From the IMG/VR virus record IMGVR_UViG_3300021057_000026, positions 1-36,562 of that record: a DNA stretch of 36,562 bases, one strand, 5' to 3'. Below are positions 6,472 to 13,805 of the stretch, one piece after another. The stretch comes from a virus. Made by a program: the position numbers and the translations under genes. Positions within the stretch are counted from its first letter, which is position 1. Each line of letters starts with the position of its first letter. The notes beneath the pieces are model-generated. The model was not told the DNA's origin. It saw nothing but the letters and a program-made list of their open reading frames with translations, and did no database searches.

Positions 6472-7018
6472 CTACTTCCAGGTAATCAAAAATTTTATTA
6501 CCGTCTGGTTTACTATAAACCACTTTAGATGGTTTTAAAACAATCGGTTCTTCCAGGAGATCATGATATTTGGATCCGCATCCTGGTTTTACGTATGCTA
6601 TCGTTGTGTGGGGATGATAATCTGGGAAGTTCGTTGTGAATGGAAATTGCTTTAATGCCGCATTCATTTCGTGTAACTGTTCTCCAACAACATCAAATTT
6701 AACGACATCATATTCTGGATTGTTGAAGGTGGAAATGCTTTGCAGCATTACTTCAGGTGCCGTAAATTGCTTGATAGTATCCATAACCTCCTGATCATTT
6801 AATTCGTTAGAATGTAGCCCGTATAGAATTGTAATATGTGGTTCGTGCTCTAATCCGAATTGCGATTCTTCTGGTTTGTATAGATCCGCTGGATCTATCA
6901 TGGAAATTACATCTTTCCATTCTGGGATTTCGAAGAACAGCATCACACAACCGAAGTCGTATCCTTTTTTTGCTTTTTGTTCTTCTAAAACTCGTCTAAT
7001 AATACCTTGTAGTTTCAT
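6458..7018 (-). CDS. CTS-tagged 2H phosphoesterase-like protein
   Basis: 186 aa from ATG 7018 (late-motif spacing 5 nt; an upstream in-frame start exists but would bury the tag). Tag MKLQGIIRRVLEE|Q. Two H-x-T motifs, HIT at 61-63 (EPHITILYGL) and HTT at 137-139 (YHPHTTIAYV), are the catalytic pair of the 2H superfamily, which opens 2',3'-cyclic phosphates or cleaves 2',5'/3',5'-linked oligonucleotides. Phage Acb1 proteins use this fold to destroy CBASS cyclic nucleotides. The tag suggests packaging and delivery with the DNA (inference). Other 2H roles, such as RNA end processing, are possible. Confidence 0.8.
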   Translation of the reverse strand: MKLQGIIRRVLEEQKAKKGYDFGCVMLFFEIPEWKDVISMIDPADLYKPEESQFGLEHEPHITILYGLHSNELNDQEVMDTIKQFTAPEVMLQSISTFNNPEYDVVKFDVVGEQLHEMNAALKQFPFTTNFPDYHPHTTIAYVKPGCGSKYHDLLEEPIVLKPSKVVYSKPDGNKIFDYLEVDERD

Positions 7019-7022
7019 AATA

Positions 7023-7030
7023 ATAAATAG
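7023..7030 (-). promoter_or_regulatory. late motif variant (CTATTTAT)
   Basis: TATTTA is 5 nt from the ATG at 7018; the first base differs from ATATTTAT. Confidence 0.55.
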
Positions 7031-7038
7031 GCATCTAA

Positions 7039-7069
7039 TTGACTTTTTCAAGGCTATTGCTTAATTTTG
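7039..7069 (+). promoter_or_regulatory. early promoter with host-like -10
   Basis: TTGACT (7039-7044), 17 nt, TAATTT (7062-7067), also a perfect TAnnTTTG (7062-7069) with TTG 20 nt upstream. ATG 7074 is 6 nt after the hexamer: probable leaderless mRNA. Confidence 0.7.
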
Positions 7070-7073
7070 TGTG

Positions 7074-7418
7074 ATGGATAGGATACTAAAACACGTTAGG
7101 AAACACCTTTCATATAACCCAGGAATTGAATATTTAATCGGGACCTACAACAAAGAACTTAGACAGTTAGCTGAGATATCCGATGCTGGCTGGCGTGTAC
7201 GACAATATGAATCTTTGATCCATCTACGGAAAATCATTTTCATAGAAACCCTACAATCGATCTACGAGATAACTGGTTTAGATTTCGGGTTTAACAGGTC
7301 GCTGGTGGACCAATGCCTGGATAGATTAGGATTTACCTTACCTGACGGAATAAATGCTAAGGATGTTGAGATGATTAATGCCTTCAACTATATGAAGGGA
7401 TTACCGCTTACTTCCTAA
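7074..7418 (+). CDS. hypothetical helical protein, 114 aa
   Basis: MDRILKHVRKHLSYNPG...; ATG 7074 preferred over GTG 7071 because of promoter spacing. Predicted largely alpha-helical; no family recognised. Its 3' end overlaps the convergent gene 7401-8003 by 18 nt. Confidence 0.7.
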   Translation: MDRILKHVRKHLSYNPGIEYLIGTYNKELRQLAEISDAGWRVRQYESLIHLRKIIFIETLQSIYEITGLDFGFNRSLVDQCLDRLGFTLPDGINAKDVEMINAFNYMKGLPLTS

Positions 7419-8003
7419 TTGACTTCTTAGTTTAAAAAATTCAGATAGTACCACGTTTTTAAAATACTCTTCGATTTTTTGCTCGGTAACTTCGCCACGG
7501 TATTTCGGTAATGGAAAACGTTTAGTATTACCGTTACCCATTTTATAGTTGAATTGAAGGCCAGTCTTGTCGTCAGTAACCATTAAGGTCAGAAATATGC
7601 TATTTCCATATTGATCACGACTTCTATTTTGAAATGACCCCCAATCGTCGTTAAGGTATTTCCAACCCCCACCTTCTAACTGTGTAGCCATTTCTTTGAA
7701 CTTCGGTATGATTAAGGAATATAAGACCCATCCGTTAAGCGGAGCGGTGTTAATTAAAACCGTGTCCGAAAATAATACCTGGTAATTCTGAATATAAATT
7801 TGGAATGTGTTAGCCGCCTCGTATTTATCGAATCCAAGCTCCTCATCTAAATAATGAAACACGTCAGATGCCCTGATCGGATCCTCCAAATTATCACCAC
7901 CAAACTGTTTATGTATGATTCTAAGGATCTTCTTCTGATTATCAGTAAGAGTATCCAGGGTGTCTATAACCGCCTCTAAAAGTATATTTTGAATCTTCAT
8001 CAA
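7401..8003 (-). CDS. CTS-tagged late protein, 200 aa
   Basis: Tag MMKIQNILLE|A. Residues about 50-75 (LGFDKYEAANTFQIYIQNY) match the recurring F-G-I-D-x3-A helix. The second half is beta-rich (GSFQNRSRDQYGNSIFLTL...). Late motif 8021-8028 is 17 nt from the ATG, with the palindrome AGCGTATACGCT between. Function unknown. Confidence 0.75.
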   Translation of the reverse strand: MMKIQNILLEAVIDTLDTLTDNQKKILRIIHKQFGGDNLEDPIRASDVFHYLDEELGFDKYEAANTFQIYIQNYQVLFSDTVLINTAPLNGWVLYSLIIPKFKEMATQLEGGGWKYLNDDWGSFQNRSRDQYGNSIFLTLMVTDDKTGLQFNYKMGNGNTKRFPLPKYRGEVTEQKIEEYFKNVVLSEFFKLRSQLGSKR

Positions 8004-8008
8004 TTTAT

Positions 8009-8020
8009 AGCGTATACGCT
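8009..8020. repeat. palindrome AGCGTATACGCT
   Basis: A 12-bp perfect palindrome between a late motif and the ATG of 7401-8003, where most late genes have only 5-6 nt; possible operator. Confidence 0.5.
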
Positions 8021-8028
8021 ATAAATAT
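8021..8028 (-). promoter_or_regulatory. late motif ATATTTAT
   Basis: Upstream of 7401-8003, separated from it by the palindrome at 8009-8020. Confidence 0.5.
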
Positions 8029-8035
8029 CCACGAA

Positions 8036-8191
8036 TTAGCATAAAGTATTCTCCCACATGTATTCACCTGTTCCATCCGTCCTTACTCTCCAGAAGGGTA
8101 ATATGTCATATACGTAACAAATTGGGTGTTTTGAAACGCCTAACGAAGTGTCGTCAAGCGGCTCAGAGATTAAATCTAAAAATTCCACCAT
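8036..8191 (-). CDS. early mini-protein, 51 aa
   Basis: MVEFLDLISEPLDDTSLG... ATG is 5 nt after TAGAAT of the early promoter 8197-8225. Function unknown; resembles the minis of the 22.6-30.2 kb array in size and start. Confidence 0.6.
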   Translation of the reverse strand: MVEFLDLISEPLDDTSLGVSKHPICYVYDILPFWRVRTDGTGEYMWENTLC

Positions 8192-8196
8192 GATTA

Positions 8197-8225
8197 ATTC
8201 TACTATCAATAGAGGAGTTAATCAA
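8197..8225 (-). promoter_or_regulatory. early promoter
   Basis: TTGATT (8220-8225), 17 nt, TAGAAT (8197-8202), ATG 5 nt later. Confidence 0.65.
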
Positions 8226-8245
8226 GGTATGTGAATCGAAAGTTA

Positions 8246-8458
8246 TTAACACTCTTTTGAACTGAACCCGTGTTTGTGAAATTCCATTAAGATGAAGTCC
8301 ACGTTATTTAATCCGATGTACTTCCACTCATCTATATAACGCTGATCTATTTTAACAACTTCACCATTCTCGGTGAACGTAATACTTTCAAGATCCACTC
8401 GATTTATCTCAGCTAATTTTTCTCTTAATGCCTTGATTTCCTCAATAGAAACTACCAT
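8246..8458 (-). CDS. hypothetical protein, 70 aa
   Basis: MVVSIEEIKALREKLAEI..., starting 23 nt after the stop of 8482-9156 and so likely co-transcribed with it. Helical N-terminus, acidic. No family recognised. Confidence 0.6.
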   Translation of the reverse strand: MVVSIEEIKALREKLAEINRVDLESITFTENGEVVKIDQRYIDEWKYIGLNNVDFILMEFHKHGFSSKEC

Positions 8459-8481
8459 GATGCTATCCCCTTTTAGAATTA

Positions 8482-9156
8482 TTATAATTGTTTTGCTAAT
8501 TGAATAGCTATTGATTTGAATTGTTCAGGACTGTTAACCTTAATAAATTCTTTGCTATTAGGCCATTGGGTTAAAAGAATGTCCCCAGTAGCAGCCACAT
8601 GAGCAAAAATAGTTTTTTTCGGTAAGGGTCTAATAGGGATTTTAATTGAATTATTATCAAAAGAAATGTGATAATCACGATACCACCCCAATGACGTTAT
8701 GAAATTAAATAAATCTACAAGTCTTTTCTTATCCATACCACTAATCTCGAATAGTGATTCTGGAATATCGCCCTTCATTTTAAATTGCCCCCATAAAACT
8801 CTGTATGGAGAAATATGTAACCCTTTAATACTATTCTTAAAATTATCTGAATGTATAAAATGTTTCAGTATGTCATTCACCTCTTGTTCGTCTAAACCGA
8901 GAATTTCAGTAATACGAGAGGTAAATTTTTTTTTCAAACCTCTTTTAGATACCAAAGGTTCTAATTCATGTCTAATACCCTGTAGGTTTAGAATAAAACA
9001 TATTATGAAATGGTCAATCTCTACCGCACCTCCGTTAGAGGTTTCGTGGAATATTGAGCGCATAACCTTTTCGAAAGTAGGATAGAATTTTTCGTAATTC
9101 GCCACCGTTTCCTTTACGATATGAAGTTGTTCGATAATGATTTTCTTTAACTGCAT
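8482..9156 (-). CDS. CTS-tagged late protein, 224 aa
   Basis: Tag MQLKKIIIE|Q. ITEILGLDEQEVNDILKHF is a clear copy of the recurring helix (G-L-D-x3-V-x2-I-x2-F). Late motif 9161-9168, ATG 5 nt after TATTTA. Function unknown; probable virion internal protein. Confidence 0.75.
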   Translation of the reverse strand: MQLKKIIIEQLHIVKETVANYEKFYPTFEKVMRSIFHETSNGGAVEIDHFIICFILNLQGIRHELEPLVSKRGLKKKFTSRITEILGLDEQEVNDILKHFIHSDNFKNSIKGLHISPYRVLWGQFKMKGDIPESLFEISGMDKKRLVDLFNFITSLGWYRDYHISFDNNSIKIPIRPLPKKTIFAHVAATGDILLTQWPNSKEFIKVNSPEQFKSIAIQLAKQL

Positions 9157-9160
9157 AACA

Positions 9161-9168
9161 ATAAATAT
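9161..9168 (-). promoter_or_regulatory. late motif ATATTTAT
   Basis: Drives 8482-9156; 15 bp from the divergent late motif at 9183-9190. Confidence 0.65.
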
Positions 9169-9182
9169 CCGACCCTTTCAAG

Positions 9183-9190
9183 ATATTTAT
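9183..9190 (+). promoter_or_regulatory. late motif ATATTTAT
   Basis: Drives 9196-9453 (ATG 6 nt after TATTTA), divergent from 9161-9168. Confidence 0.65.
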
Positions 9191-9195
9191 TTTAT

Positions 9196-9453
9196 ATGAG
9201 ATTTTATAGATACCTTGAACCGTTGGAGGCTCTGGAAAAGGGGTGCATCTTAGAAATGCAAAACGGTATACTGATAGAAGTTACAGATCCTATTGAACAA
9301 ATGGGGGTTGTAATCATGAATGCTCAGACATCCGATTTCAACAAGTGTGTCGATCACATATTAGACTTTGTGAAGAAAAAGCCAGAATACGAGCCTTTAA
9401 TGGGAGAGTTATTGGATTTCGTAAGAGCTTACTTTAGTTACCTGGAGGATTAA
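9196..9453 (+). CDS. hypothetical late protein, 85 aa
   Basis: MRFYRYLEPLEALEKGC... No CTS tag although a late motif precedes it. Acidic C-terminus. It overlaps the convergent gene 9434-9739 by 20 nt. No family recognised. Confidence 0.65.
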   Translation: MRFYRYLEPLEALEKGCILEMQNGILIEVTDPIEQMGVVIMNAQTSDFNKCVDHILDFVKKKPEYEPLMGELLDFVRAYFSYLED

Positions 9454-9739
9454 TGCTACGCAAGTAACGAGCGTGTTCATGTGCTATCTCCAATACCTCT
9501 GAAACAGGCGCACCGTACATTTTAACTAAATCATTAACCATTCTATTTATCAATCTTAACTCGTTACTTTCATCGTAATAGTAGTAGTTGTAGTCCTCTT
9601 CATCCTCGTTCCACACCTTCACATATCTCTCATCGTCCTGATCAATGACAGCATCACTAAAATTAGCTTTTAGGTAATCCAACATCAAGTCCTTCATGGC
9701 TTTATTCAAATGCTCGGTCAATATACGTCTAATCTGCAT
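9434..9739 (-). CDS. CTS-tagged late protein, 101 aa
   Basis: Tag MQIRRILTE|H followed by LNKAMKDLMLDYLKANF, the shared first helix of the paralogous CTS family, then an acidic Tyr-rich linker and YGAPVSEVLEIAHEHARYL as second helix. Start shares a palindromic late motif with the divergent gene at 9750. Function unknown. Confidence 0.75.
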   Translation of the reverse strand: MQIRRILTEHLNKAMKDLMLDYLKANFSDAVIDQDDERYVKVWNEDEEDYNYYYYDESNELRLINRMVNDLVKMYGAPVSEVLEIAHEHARYLRSINPPGN

Positions 9740-9751
9740 ATTTATAAATAT
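9738..9751. promoter_or_regulatory. palindromic bidirectional late motif
   Basis: ATATTTATAAATAT, a perfect 14-bp palindrome, gives a late motif on each strand and overlaps both divergent ATGs by 2 nt (9739 minus, 9750 plus). Confidence 0.65.
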
Positions 9752-10196
9752 GAAACAGTTGATTAAAAGAATATTAAAGGAATCTACTCAACCAGCAGGG
9801 TATTTTTCCGATGCTTTGAGGACCGATATGATAGAAGAGGCCATGAAATTAATGGCGGAAGATCCTGAATACAATACTGGGACCCCTAATTACGATGATC
9901 TATTGGATCCGTGGGACGGGTACGAGTACCAGACTTATATTCAAAATGACCTGGAGAATAATCAGATCGTTTATTGGGAAGGGTGGAGTAAGCAATGTTG
10001 GGATTCGCTATACGCTAAACCAGAATATCATGGCTTAAGTAAACCAAAAGCTATTGTTAAATCCATCACGGAACGCTTTCCTAAGATCGCAGCGGATCTT
10101 GGGTTACATGTGGGAGGTTATGATTATTTCTTCCATGACATTTGGACTGAAGGCGTAGAGGATGGTTACATTATGAAAGTAATTCTAAAGAAATAA
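9750..10196 (+). CDS. CTS-tagged late protein, 148 aa
   Basis: Tag MKQLIKRILKE|STQPAGYF. ATG 9750 is 5 nt after TATTTA; an in-frame start further upstream would hide the tag. The body is acidic with many Trp/Tyr (DPWDGYEYQTY, YWEGWSKQCW) and no recognised family. A terminator follows directly. Confidence 0.75.
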   Translation: MKQLIKRILKESTQPAGYFSDALRTDMIEEAMKLMAEDPEYNTGTPNYDDLLDPWDGYEYQTYIQNDLENNQIVYWEGWSKQCWDSLYAKPEYHGLSKPKAIVKSITERFPKIAADLGLHVGGYDYFFHDIWTEGVEDGYIMKVILKK

Positions 10197-10204
10197 TAAA
10201 AAGC

Positions 10205-10231
10205 AAGGCCACTCCGATGAGTGGCCTCTTT
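10205..10231 (+). terminator. rho-independent terminator
   Basis: GGCCACTC (10207-10214), loop CGAT, GAGTGGCC (10219-10226), then TCTTTC; ends the gene 9750-10196. Confidence 0.65.
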
Positions 10232-10232
10232 C

Positions 10233-10266
10233 GTTAGTAGTGGCGTAGCGAATGCCACTGGCTAAC
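10233..10266. repeat. long inverted repeat near GIY-YIG gene
   Basis: GTTAG-T-AGTGGC ... GCCACT-GG-CTAAC, 11 paired bases around a 9-nt loop. It lies just downstream of the homing endonuclease gene; perhaps a terminator or target-site remnant. Confidence 0.4.
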
Positions 10267-10284
10267 TGGTCCCAAGGACAATCG

Positions 10285-10890
10285 TTAAACGTCTTTATAT
10301 TTCCAAAAGAAACCACGCCATTTATTTCTTCTGCCACCAAGCACATGAGATATTCCCCCGTGATGAGTGGAGTTATTATCTAATGCTGCTAAAATTATGC
10401 TGTTATATTCTTTTACCTCTCCATTATCAGAAATTCTAAGAATAGGTTTCCCTCTTCTCCCCTTTTTAATATATCTGGATGTACTTTTTTTAGTCTTTAT
10501 GGGTGTTTTTTTTGGTGCTCGATACCCATATCTTGGATTGCCAGCACCTTTATTTAGCTCACTAAGTTTTTTCTTAGTTTCTTCAGTATGTTTGAATCCT
10601 TTAGAAGAACCAGCCTTTTTCAGTACATTGTATTGTGGGTTAAGTTGACCTATCCAAAATTGCTCACGCTCTATTAAAAATTTAATGTTATCCACCACTT
10701 CCACAACTTCAAAAATAAACGTATTTTTCCCGTACTTATTCCACGCTCGTTGTAGATGAGGTGAGTGATGTTCATTTCTATCTAAATAGTGAACATGATT
10801 CCACCAACGCTTTTTAAAATATTCGGCAGATCCAACGTAACATTCATCACTTATCGTATTACGAATTTTATATATACCACCAACTTTCAC
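10285..10890 (-). CDS. GIY-YIG homing endonuclease
   Basis: 201 aa, GTG start overlapping the previous stop (TAGTG). GIY-YIG domain at about 1-95: GIY at 5-7, YVG at 18-20, Arg28, and Glu74/Glu76 in the ERE segment. Then a NUMOD3-like segment HTEETKKKLSELNKG (101-115) and a basic linker, and a C-terminal DNA-binding repeat (KPILRISDNGEVKEYNSI ... SHVLGGRRNKWRGFFWKY), similar to NUMOD/IENR elements. A free-standing homing endonuclease, probably cutting phage relatives lacking it. Confidence 0.85.
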   Translation of the reverse strand: MKVGGIYKIRNTISDECYVGSAEYFKKRWWNHVHYLDRNEHHSPHLQRAWNKYGKNTFIFEVVEVVDNIKFLIEREQFWIGQLNPQYNVLKKAGSSKGFKHTEETKKKLSELNKGAGNPRYGYRAPKKTPIKTKKSTSRYIKKGRRGKPILRISDNGEVKEYNSIILAALDNNSTHHGGISHVLGGRRNKWRGFFWKYKDV

Positions 10891-11678
10891 TATTTACAAA
10901 TTCTCGGAATCCCGTGGTGAGTTAACCAGTAATACATGATACCATCTTTAACAGAGGGACTATCAATTTCGAATGCCTGTGATAGATAATCGGCAAATGT
11001 TCTTTCGTATCTAAAGAAATCATACAACCCTTCAAAATCGAGAGTGTTATTATTCTTATTTATCATTTTACAAATAAAATCTACCAGGGTAGGGTCAGCT
11101 TTATAAAAAGACATAAACATTTCATTGGTATGAGGTGCTAAACTATCAGCCCAGTCAATAGAACCTCGGACACCCTGTTCGGTAAAAACAGTAGATCGTA
11201 CTTCATTTATATAGTTATAATCTTTATAAACTCTATAGGCTATATAGAGTTTCCCTTTGTGATCAATGCGAATTTCCGCCAAGATGATTGAAGTATCGTT
11301 TACCGCCATCACCGAATCTTCTACGTTTGCAGTGCAATAACCCTTTTTCTTGAGTTCGATAACAATAACATCGATCATATACTCAAAATCTAAGTCATTG
11401 ATCGATTCTTTAATCGGAGGTTTAGATATTCGTAATCTGATCCAGGTATTTAAAATTTCTAATGCCTGTTTTTTATCAACTGCGAATGTTTCTATAATAG
11501 AATTGGCTGCTCGTCCGTAACCGAAAGTACTTTCTCCTGGTTCATTAACATGCCCCTTCGGAGTTATTTTGGGAATGCCAGGCTGACTCTTCTCAACAGA
11601 AAAATTACTGTCGAGGTAAACCAGGATTAAGTCGTTTAATTTTTGATCTAAAGATTCTTTAATGATATTGCGGATCAT
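10890..11678 (-). CDS. CTS-tagged late protein, 262 aa
   Basis: Tag MIRNIIKE|S, then LDQKLNDLILVYLDSNF and, further on, FAVDKKQALEILNTWI: both helices of the recurring CTS-family domain. The C-terminal 150 residues are a separate domain, partly beta-strand (AEIRIDHKGKLYIAYRVYK), with no family recognised. Late motif 11683-11690, 5 nt spacing. The GIY-YIG gene is coupled to its stop. Confidence 0.75.
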   Translation of the reverse strand: MIRNIIKESLDQKLNDLILVYLDSNFSVEKSQPGIPKITPKGHVNEPGESTFGYGRAANSIIETFAVDKKQALEILNTWIRLRISKPPIKESINDLDFEYMIDVIVIELKKKGYCTANVEDSVMAVNDTSIILAEIRIDHKGKLYIAYRVYKDYNYINEVRSTVFTEQGVRGSIDWADSLAPHTNEMFMSFYKADPTLVDFICKMINKNNNTLDFEGLYDFFRYERTFADYLSQAFEIDSPSVKDGIMYYWLTHHGIPRICK

Positions 11679-11682
11679 ACAT

Positions 11683-11690
11683 ATAAATAT
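11683..11690 (-). promoter_or_regulatory. late motif ATATTTAT
   Basis: 5 nt between TATTTA and ATG 11678; lies at the 3' end of the gene 11695-11880. Confidence 0.65.
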
Positions 11691-11694
11691 CCAC

Positions 11695-11880
11695 TTATTT
11701 CACTATTTCCAACCAGAATAGGTCGAACTCCTCTCCAGCCTCCTCAACGAAGAATTCATCATATTTGATGATATATGAGATAGTACAACAAGGACATTTT
11801 TTCTGATCTAACACATCGTTCCAGGTTACGGTGAATGTGTGATCACAATTGTCCGTAAGACAGTGTAATTGATGTTCCAT
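11695..11880 (-). CDS. putative zinc-binding small protein
   Basis: 61 aa. HCLTDNCDHTF at 6-16 and KKCPCC at 27-32 give four to five Cys for a small zinc ribbon; the tail is acidic. Preceded by the late-motif variant ATATTTAG (11886-11893), ATG 6 nt after TATTTA. Last gene of the 13750-11695 run. Confidence 0.6.
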   Translation of the reverse strand: MEHQLHCLTDNCDHTFTVTWNDVLDQKKCPCCTISYIIKYDEFFVEEAGEEFDLFWLEIVK

Positions 11881-11885
11881 AATTA

Positions 11886-11893
11886 CTAAATAT
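11886..11893 (-). promoter_or_regulatory. late motif variant ATATTTAG
   Basis: Correct spacing (6 nt) to ATG 11880; overlaps the stop of the preceding gene. Confidence 0.45.
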
Positions 11894-12078
11894 TAAGCAA
11901 CCAGAACTTCTACCAACGGAAGAGGTGTTGTGTAATCGTATCCTATTCCTGGAGCAATATCCTCTACCGTTATTCTACCTACAGGTAAAATTTCAAATAT
12001 CTCATCGAATAAATTACCAGGCGTATTGTAATTTACTTCCAGAATTAGATCGATACACGTATCAATTATTTTTTCCAT
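11893..12078 (-). CDS. hypothetical mini-protein, 61 aa
   Basis: MEKIIDTCIDLILEVNYNTP...; starts 17 nt inside the previous gene, so translationally coupled. Acidic, no recognised family. Confidence 0.6.
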   Translation of the reverse strand: MEKIIDTCIDLILEVNYNTPGNLFDEIFEILPVGRITVEDIAPGIGYDYTTPLPLVEVLVA

Positions 12079-12247
12079 GATAATACCAATTCCCTGCGTT
12101 GATTCCTCCGTAACCCATCGGGTGTTTCAGTGGCTTATCCAACCTCATCAATCCCATCATTAAAGGTGTGATGAAATCTGATAATGTCATATACTCATCA
12201 AAAAGTTCGTTAATAACACTTCCTTGTGCTCGTAATAATTTTCTCAT
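12062..12247 (-). CDS. hypothetical mini-protein, 61 aa
   Basis: MRKLLRAQGSVINELFDEY..., Gly/Tyr-rich C-terminus. It sits in the operon transcribed from the early promoter at 13770-13798. Function unknown. Confidence 0.6.
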   Translation of the reverse strand: MRKLLRAQGSVINELFDEYMTLSDFITPLMMGLMRLDKPLKHPMGYGGINAGNWYYHGKNN

Positions 12248-12259
12248 AATCGAGGTGTA

Positions 12260-12415
12260 TTAAATGATTGTGATATAACGATTATCTTCGTTACGCCAGA
12301 CCGACAAATATATTTGGTAAGGTCCTTCCATAAGCCGAGTTAGTTTATGTAGGTGATCGGATTCGCTCATAAACCAAAACACCTCTCGCCTGACACCCCC
12401 CTCAAACTCACTCAT
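12260..12415 (-). CDS. hypothetical mini-protein, 51 aa
   Basis: MSEFEGGVRREVFWFMSESD...; ATGA overlap with the zinc-finger gene 12412-12639. It ends IYLSVWRNEDNRYITII. Function unknown. Confidence 0.6.
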   Translation of the reverse strand: MSEFEGGVRREVFWFMSESDHLHKLTRLMEGPYQIYLSVWRNEDNRYITII

Positions 12416-12639
12416 CTCTTTTCTAATATTTTTTTCCCTTTACCGACATGATATTTGTGGCACACAGAACATTTGTAGGCAACTACTTTGTGAATTTGTT
12501 GATCTTTTAAATTAAGACGTTTTGCCTCAGCAATCGCATCTTCTAAAGTCATGAATTTTTTCTTCGGCTGCTTTTTAGCAACCTTCGTTACGGGGTCGAT
12601 GTAAAGTAATTTTTCACAAACGTTCCCGACTGTGCTCAT
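12412..12639 (-). CDS. small zinc-finger phage protein
   Basis: 75 aa, Lys-rich. YKCSVCHKYHVGK at 54-66 (C56, C59, H60, H63) looks like the CxxCxxxHxG end of many small phage zinc-binding proteins. ATGA overlaps on both sides. Role unknown; nucleic-acid binding is plausible. Confidence 0.65.
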   Translation of the reverse strand: MSTVGNVCEKLLYIDPVTKVAKKQPKKKFMTLEDAIAEAKRLNLKDQQIHKVVAYKCSVCHKYHVGKGKKILEKR

Positions 12640-12809
12640 GACTTTTTATATGAATGTGGTACATTAGTAAATGGACTTACTCGCATATCTAACATCCTGG
12701 CGATGTCCTTGTCTAAAGTTTCCGCTGGTCGGAACCATCTTCTGACTATAACATCACCAGCATTCATTCTTAAGACATCACCAGTCAATCTACCCAATAG
12801 ATATTTCAT
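12636..12809 (-). CDS. hypothetical mini-protein, 57 aa
   Basis: MKYLLGRLTGDVLRMNAGDV...; ATGA overlap with both neighbours, so clearly part of the operon. No family recognised. Confidence 0.65.
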   Translation of the reverse strand: MKYLLGRLTGDVLRMNAGDVIVRRWFRPAETLDKDIARMLDMRVSPFTNVPHSYKKS

Positions 12810-13750
12810 CAGATCTTAATTTGTGCTGTGATATCGTTTGCGTTAATGGCCTTCTCACCCAGAGTTTCAATCATCTTTTCAAAAGTCAGATCACAATACT
12901 CATCAATCCAATCACCAACGTAATAAAGTTTTCTTTCGCCCACGATTAAACCGAAAAGGATGGGGTCTTTTTTCTTTTGGATTTCTTCGTCAGTAAGTTT
13001 GGTATTCTTACTATAAGGATCATAATGCAGAACTACATAATTGTCAAAAATATGTTTCTCATCAGCTTTGATTTTTTCATTCACTACTTTCTCTGGAATC
13101 ATCCTGGCAAAATTTTGGATCCAATCCAGGCGCAGACCCTTTGGGCATTTTTTTGCAAACTCCACCAACTGATCTTCGGTGATTAATTTTGTTTTACCCA
13201 TTGCCAACAATTGCGTTTCCGCACGTAGCGACTCGACCCTCGCAATCATATCCTCATAAAGCGCACGTTGACCAGTTTTTTTAAGATACTCAAGAGTAGC
13301 CTCATACTTTTGTATACGATCCCCAATTACTTGGAGTTCTTCAGTTGAATTCTTAACGCTTTTAAAGAACTCCTCCACACTCATAAGAGGTTCTTCTTCT
13401 TTTCTCACGGGAATCTCTTCGATAGTAAAGTTCGGCTCTTTTGGTTCCGTTATTGATGGTGTCTTATCTTTCGATAACAATCGCTTAAACCAACTTTTCT
13501 TTTTAGGGGGTCCTGAAACACTCCCAACCGCAATTCCTGCCGCTGTTATTGTTGCACCAGCACCGACTGCAAATGAAGGACCTGAGAAAGATATAAAATC
13601 ATCTCCATTACGCTCCGACATAAAACGATCTAATGCTCTATGTAGATATGCATTTTTATTATCATCGGTGCGGGTTTTCCATTTAGGTAGGTGAAAGTCT
13701 ACCTGGAACGTATCAAAAATATATAGTCCGTCTTTTCTGTGATTTAACAT
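12809..13750 (-). CDS. large operon-leading phage protein, 313 aa
   Basis: Three parts: a small-residue hydrophobic stretch (about 58-80, rich in Gly/Ala) that could insert in a membrane, followed by basic KKKSWFKR; a coiled coil (about 128-185); and a C-terminal domain (about 234-300) with DPILFGLIVGERKLYYVGDW and IDEYCDLTFEK, a pattern I have the impression recurs in large phage proteins but cannot name. First gene of an early operon that continues with five or more overlapping minis. Confidence 0.7.
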   Translation of the reverse strand: MLNHRKDGLYIFDTFQVDFHLPKWKTRTDDNKNAYLHRALDRFMSERNGDDFISFSGPSFAVGAGATITAAGIAVGSVSGPPKKKSWFKRLLSKDKTPSITEPKEPNFTIEEIPVRKEEEPLMSVEEFFKSVKNSTEELQVIGDRIQKYEATLEYLKKTGQRALYEDMIARVESLRAETQLLAMGKTKLITEDQLVEFAKKCPKGLRLDWIQNFARMIPEKVVNEKIKADEKHIFDNYVVLHYDPYSKNTKLTDEEIQKKKDPILFGLIVGERKLYYVGDWIDEYCDLTFEKMIETLGEKAINANDITAQIKI

Positions 13751-13769
13751 GGTTACTTACTTTAAAATA

Positions 13770-13798
13770 ACCATATAGAAAAGATCTGGAATAGTCAA
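13770..13798 (-). promoter_or_regulatory. early promoter of the 13750-11893 operon
   Basis: TTGACT (13793-13798), 17 nt, TATGGT (13770-13775); 19-nt leader to ATG 13750, one of the few early genes here that is not leaderless. Confidence 0.7.
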
Positions 13799-13805
13799 GG
13801 AACGA

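Noticed and set aside
9741-9748. T4-type late promoter TATAAATA before tagged genes
   Set aside because: On the coding strand most sites read ATATTTAT, the opposite orientation; the TATAAATA reading appears on the coding strand only in the palindrome at 9738-9751.
10233-10266. Intron boundary next to the GIY-YIG gene
   Set aside because: The flanking genes are complete and unrelated; no split gene is visible, only an inverted repeat.
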